Part shown: positions 5,666 to 6,937 of the stretch, in pieces
Position numbering within the stretch: position 1 is the first letter of the stretch
Layout of the letters: each line of letters begins with the position of its first letter
Assembly (NCBI GenBank): GCA_948687865.1
Contig: CAPQQE010000048.1
Location: forward strand, 1-6,937
DNA from: an uncultured Bacilli bacterium
GTDB taxonomy: Bacteria > Bacillota_I > Bacilli_A > RF39 > UBA660
Length of the DNA stretch: 6,937 nucleotides
Reading direction: 5' to 3'
The notes under the pieces: generated by a model
Databases searched by the model: none
The model's input: only the letters and a program-made list of their open reading frames with translations
Told to the model about the DNA's origin: nothing
Position numbers and translations under genes: made by a program

Positions 5666-6937
5666 ATGAATAATGAAAATGTTAGTAAAATTAACATATG
5701 TATAAAGGATATGTATTTATCAAATTTTAGAAAAAATATGGAAGTAATTTGCAAATCTTATGAGGAAGCAAAGTTAAATAATGATAAAGAAGAGATGAGT
5801 GAATTAGAAAAAGATTTAAATTTTCAAAAACAATTACTATTTTCATCAGAAAAATATTTAAATGATATAAATGACGATGAAATAAATAATAAAATTAAAA
5901 CTAGTACTGATAAAAAAGAAGTTAGTAGATATAAGTGTTTTAGACAATTAAAAAAAGAATATGCAAAAAATATTGGTTTTATTGATAGTATTGCAAAGTC
6001 AGATTCTATTTCAGATGTGTCAAAATTATTAAAAAAGGATGCTAAGAAAAGAAAAAGAAAAAATAGAAAAACACGCTTATGGATATTAGCAGGTTTTCTA
6101 ATTACAGGAGCTTTATCACTTTTTGGATGTAAAAAAGGATATAATAGAATAAATGATAATGTTAATAGTGAAATTATGTACAATAATGATTCTATTGATG
6201 AAGAAGAAAATGAATTAAATTCTAGTGAAATAAAAGATGAACAATATAATTCTAATATAGAGGTGGATGAATCATACAAAACTAAGTATGATGATATTAA
6301 TATAGAAGAAGTAAAATTAAGTACAATTCCTGAAACAGTGATTTTATCTACAACTCCAGTTTCAGAATCTGTAGTAACAGAGCAAGAATTAACTCCAAAT
6401 CTTCCAGAAAAACCAGCACCTGATATTATTGAAAATATAGTTCCAGAGATAATAGATAATTCAGGTACAAATGTAGATAATTCTCAAGATAATTATACTG
6501 GAGAGGATAATACATTTGATGATTCAGAAGGTAATATAGATGTACCAGATGAATCGCAAAAAGAAGAAGATGATATTTATATAGATATACCGGATGAACC
6601 ACAAGATGAAGAAGAAGAGTTAAAACCAACAGATGATCCAGATGGTATATTAGAAGATAATGATAATTTTAATGATGATGATTTATCTTCACCAGATCAA
6701 ACAGATTATGAAGAGGAATTAAAACCAACAGATGAGCCAACAGAAATAGAAGAAGATGAAAATGATATAATTTATCCAGAGGGAAAAGATATTATAAATA
6801 AAGACACAGAATCAGATAAAAAAGAAAATATAAGTACAAATACAGACGCATCATCAAATAATAAAGAAAATGTAAGTACAAATACAGATGCAGACTCAGA
6901 ACCACAAGATGAAGAAGATGAATTAAAACCAACAGAT
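5666..6937 (+). CDS. Unknown acidic single-pass membrane protein with repetitive exterior, 3' end outside window
   Basis: I do not recognise this gene. From ATG 5666, with a strong SD, the frame stays open for 424 codons to the window edge. Seen: a hydrophilic helical N-terminal region (about 1-122, K/E/N-rich, possibly coiled coil around 30-60); a very basic stretch KKDAKKRKRKNRKTR (123-137); one hydrophobic segment LWILAGFLITGALSLFG (138-154); then a long low-complexity region rich in D, E, N, S, T and P with almost no aromatic or basic residues. By the positive-inside rule the N-terminus is cytoplasmic and the acidic part extracellular. The exterior carries degenerate repeats with LKPTD at residues 319-323, 352-356 and 420-424. 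A spacer or stalk that positions a C-terminal domain beyond the window is plausible inference. Cys155 after LSLFG resembles a lipobox, but 154 residues of preceding protein argue against a lipoprotein. It has its own promoter and is separated from spoIIR by a terminator. Confidence 0.85.
   Translation, partial: MNNENVSKINICIKDMYLSNFRKNMEVICKSYEEAKLNNDKEEMSELEKDLNFQKQLLFSSEKYLNDINDDEINNKIKTSTDKKEVSRYKCFRQLKKEYAKNIGFIDSIAKSDSISDVSKLLKKDAKKRKRKNRKTRLWILAGFLITGALSLFGCKKGYNRINDNVNSEIMYNNDSIDEEENELNSSEIKDEQYNSNIEVDESYKTKYDDINIEEVKLSTIPETVILSTTPVSESVVTEQELTPNLPEKPAPDIIENIVPEIIDNSGTNVDNSQDNYTGEDNTFDDSEGNIDVPDESQKEEDDIYIDIPDEPQDEEEELKPTDDPDGILEDNDNFNDDDLSSPDQTDYEEELKPTDEPTEIEEDENDIIYPEGKDIINKDTESDKKENISTNTDASSNNKENVSTNTDADSEPQDEEDELKPTD
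6536..6937 (+). repeat. Degenerate coding repeats, D/E-rich with PQDEEEELKPTD core
   Basis: Three copies of the LKPTD core lie at 6620-6634, 6719-6733 and 6923-6937. The first and third share the longer EPQDEE(E/D)ELKPTD (6596-6634 and 6899-6937) with only a few base differences. A related pair, IDVPDESQKEED (6536-6571) and IDIPDEPQDEEE (6581-6616), is offset by 45 bases. All copies are in the same frame as the protein. Spacing is irregular (99 and 204 bases between LKPTD cores), so this is dispersed duplication and not a uniform tandem array. The window ends inside the third copy. Confidence 0.85.
6821..6892 (+). repeat. Direct coding repeat KEN(I/V)STNTDA, two copies 42 bases apart
   Basis: The 30-base units at 6821-6850 and 6863-6892 encode KENISTNTDA and KENVSTNTDA and differ at only two or three bases. 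The high base identity, in contrast to the LKPTD repeats that have drifted, suggests a recent duplication within the acidic exterior region. Confidence 0.85.

Noticed and set aside
5666..6130. Lipoprotein reading of the acidic protein (LSLFG-C at residue 155)
   Set aside because: The hydrophobic segment begins about 137 residues in, after a large charged domain, unlike a lipoprotein signal peptide; a signal anchor fits better.
5824..6279. Minus-strand open frame of about 150 codons with hydrophobic stretches
   Set aside because: It lies opposite the long acidic-protein gene, which has a strong promoter and SD; the hydrophobicity is the usual mirror of K/E/N-rich codons on the other strand.
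6426..6629. Minus-strand open frame rich in Leu, Tyr and His
   Set aside because: Antisense shadow of the acidic repeat codons, with no start signal.
6536..6937. CRISPR-like array
   Set aside because: Repeats are degenerate, unevenly spaced, in frame with a protein and without unique spacers of constant size.

Overview
The window is very A+T-rich DNA from what looks like an endospore-forming Bacillota (Firmicutes) lineage, probably a Clostridia-like organism. The evidence is spoIIR, an RNA polymerase delta subunit gene, strong purine-rich Shine-Dalgarno (SD) sites, A/T-ending codons, and the prfA-prmC-spoIIR order seen in spore formers. TGA is used as a stop codon, so the genetic code appears to be standard. 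I cannot name the genus from sequence alone.

Layout. At the left edge, on the minus strand, is the 5' part of a membrane-anchored peptidoglycan glycosyltransferase (GT51, penicillin-binding-protein type). A short divergent promoter region of about 110 bases follows. A tightly packed plus-strand cluster then runs from 546 to 4988: a DUF1934 (YwiB-like) protein, argS (arginyl-tRNA synthetase), rpoE (delta subunit), prfA (release factor 1) and prmC (release factor glutamine methyltransferase). A U-rich hairpin closes the cluster. spoIIR, the forespore signal that activates sigma-E processing, comes next and ends in a clear intrinsic terminator. A strong sigma-A-type promoter then drives a long, very acidic, repeat-containing single-pass membrane protein of unknown function, which is still open at the right edge.

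The genes of the main cluster serve information processing: charging tRNA-Arg, modulating RNA polymerase, and terminating translation. PrmC modifies the GGQ glutamine of RF1, so those two neighbours are enzyme and substrate.

The main oddity is that prfA, and probably prmC, are each split into two reading frames. In both, the upstream frame has the good SD and ends at TAA, and the conserved body continues in the +1 frame. Accidental mutation, assembly error and regulated +1 frameshifting are all possible. The coincidence in two adjacent release-factor genes is worth checking first.
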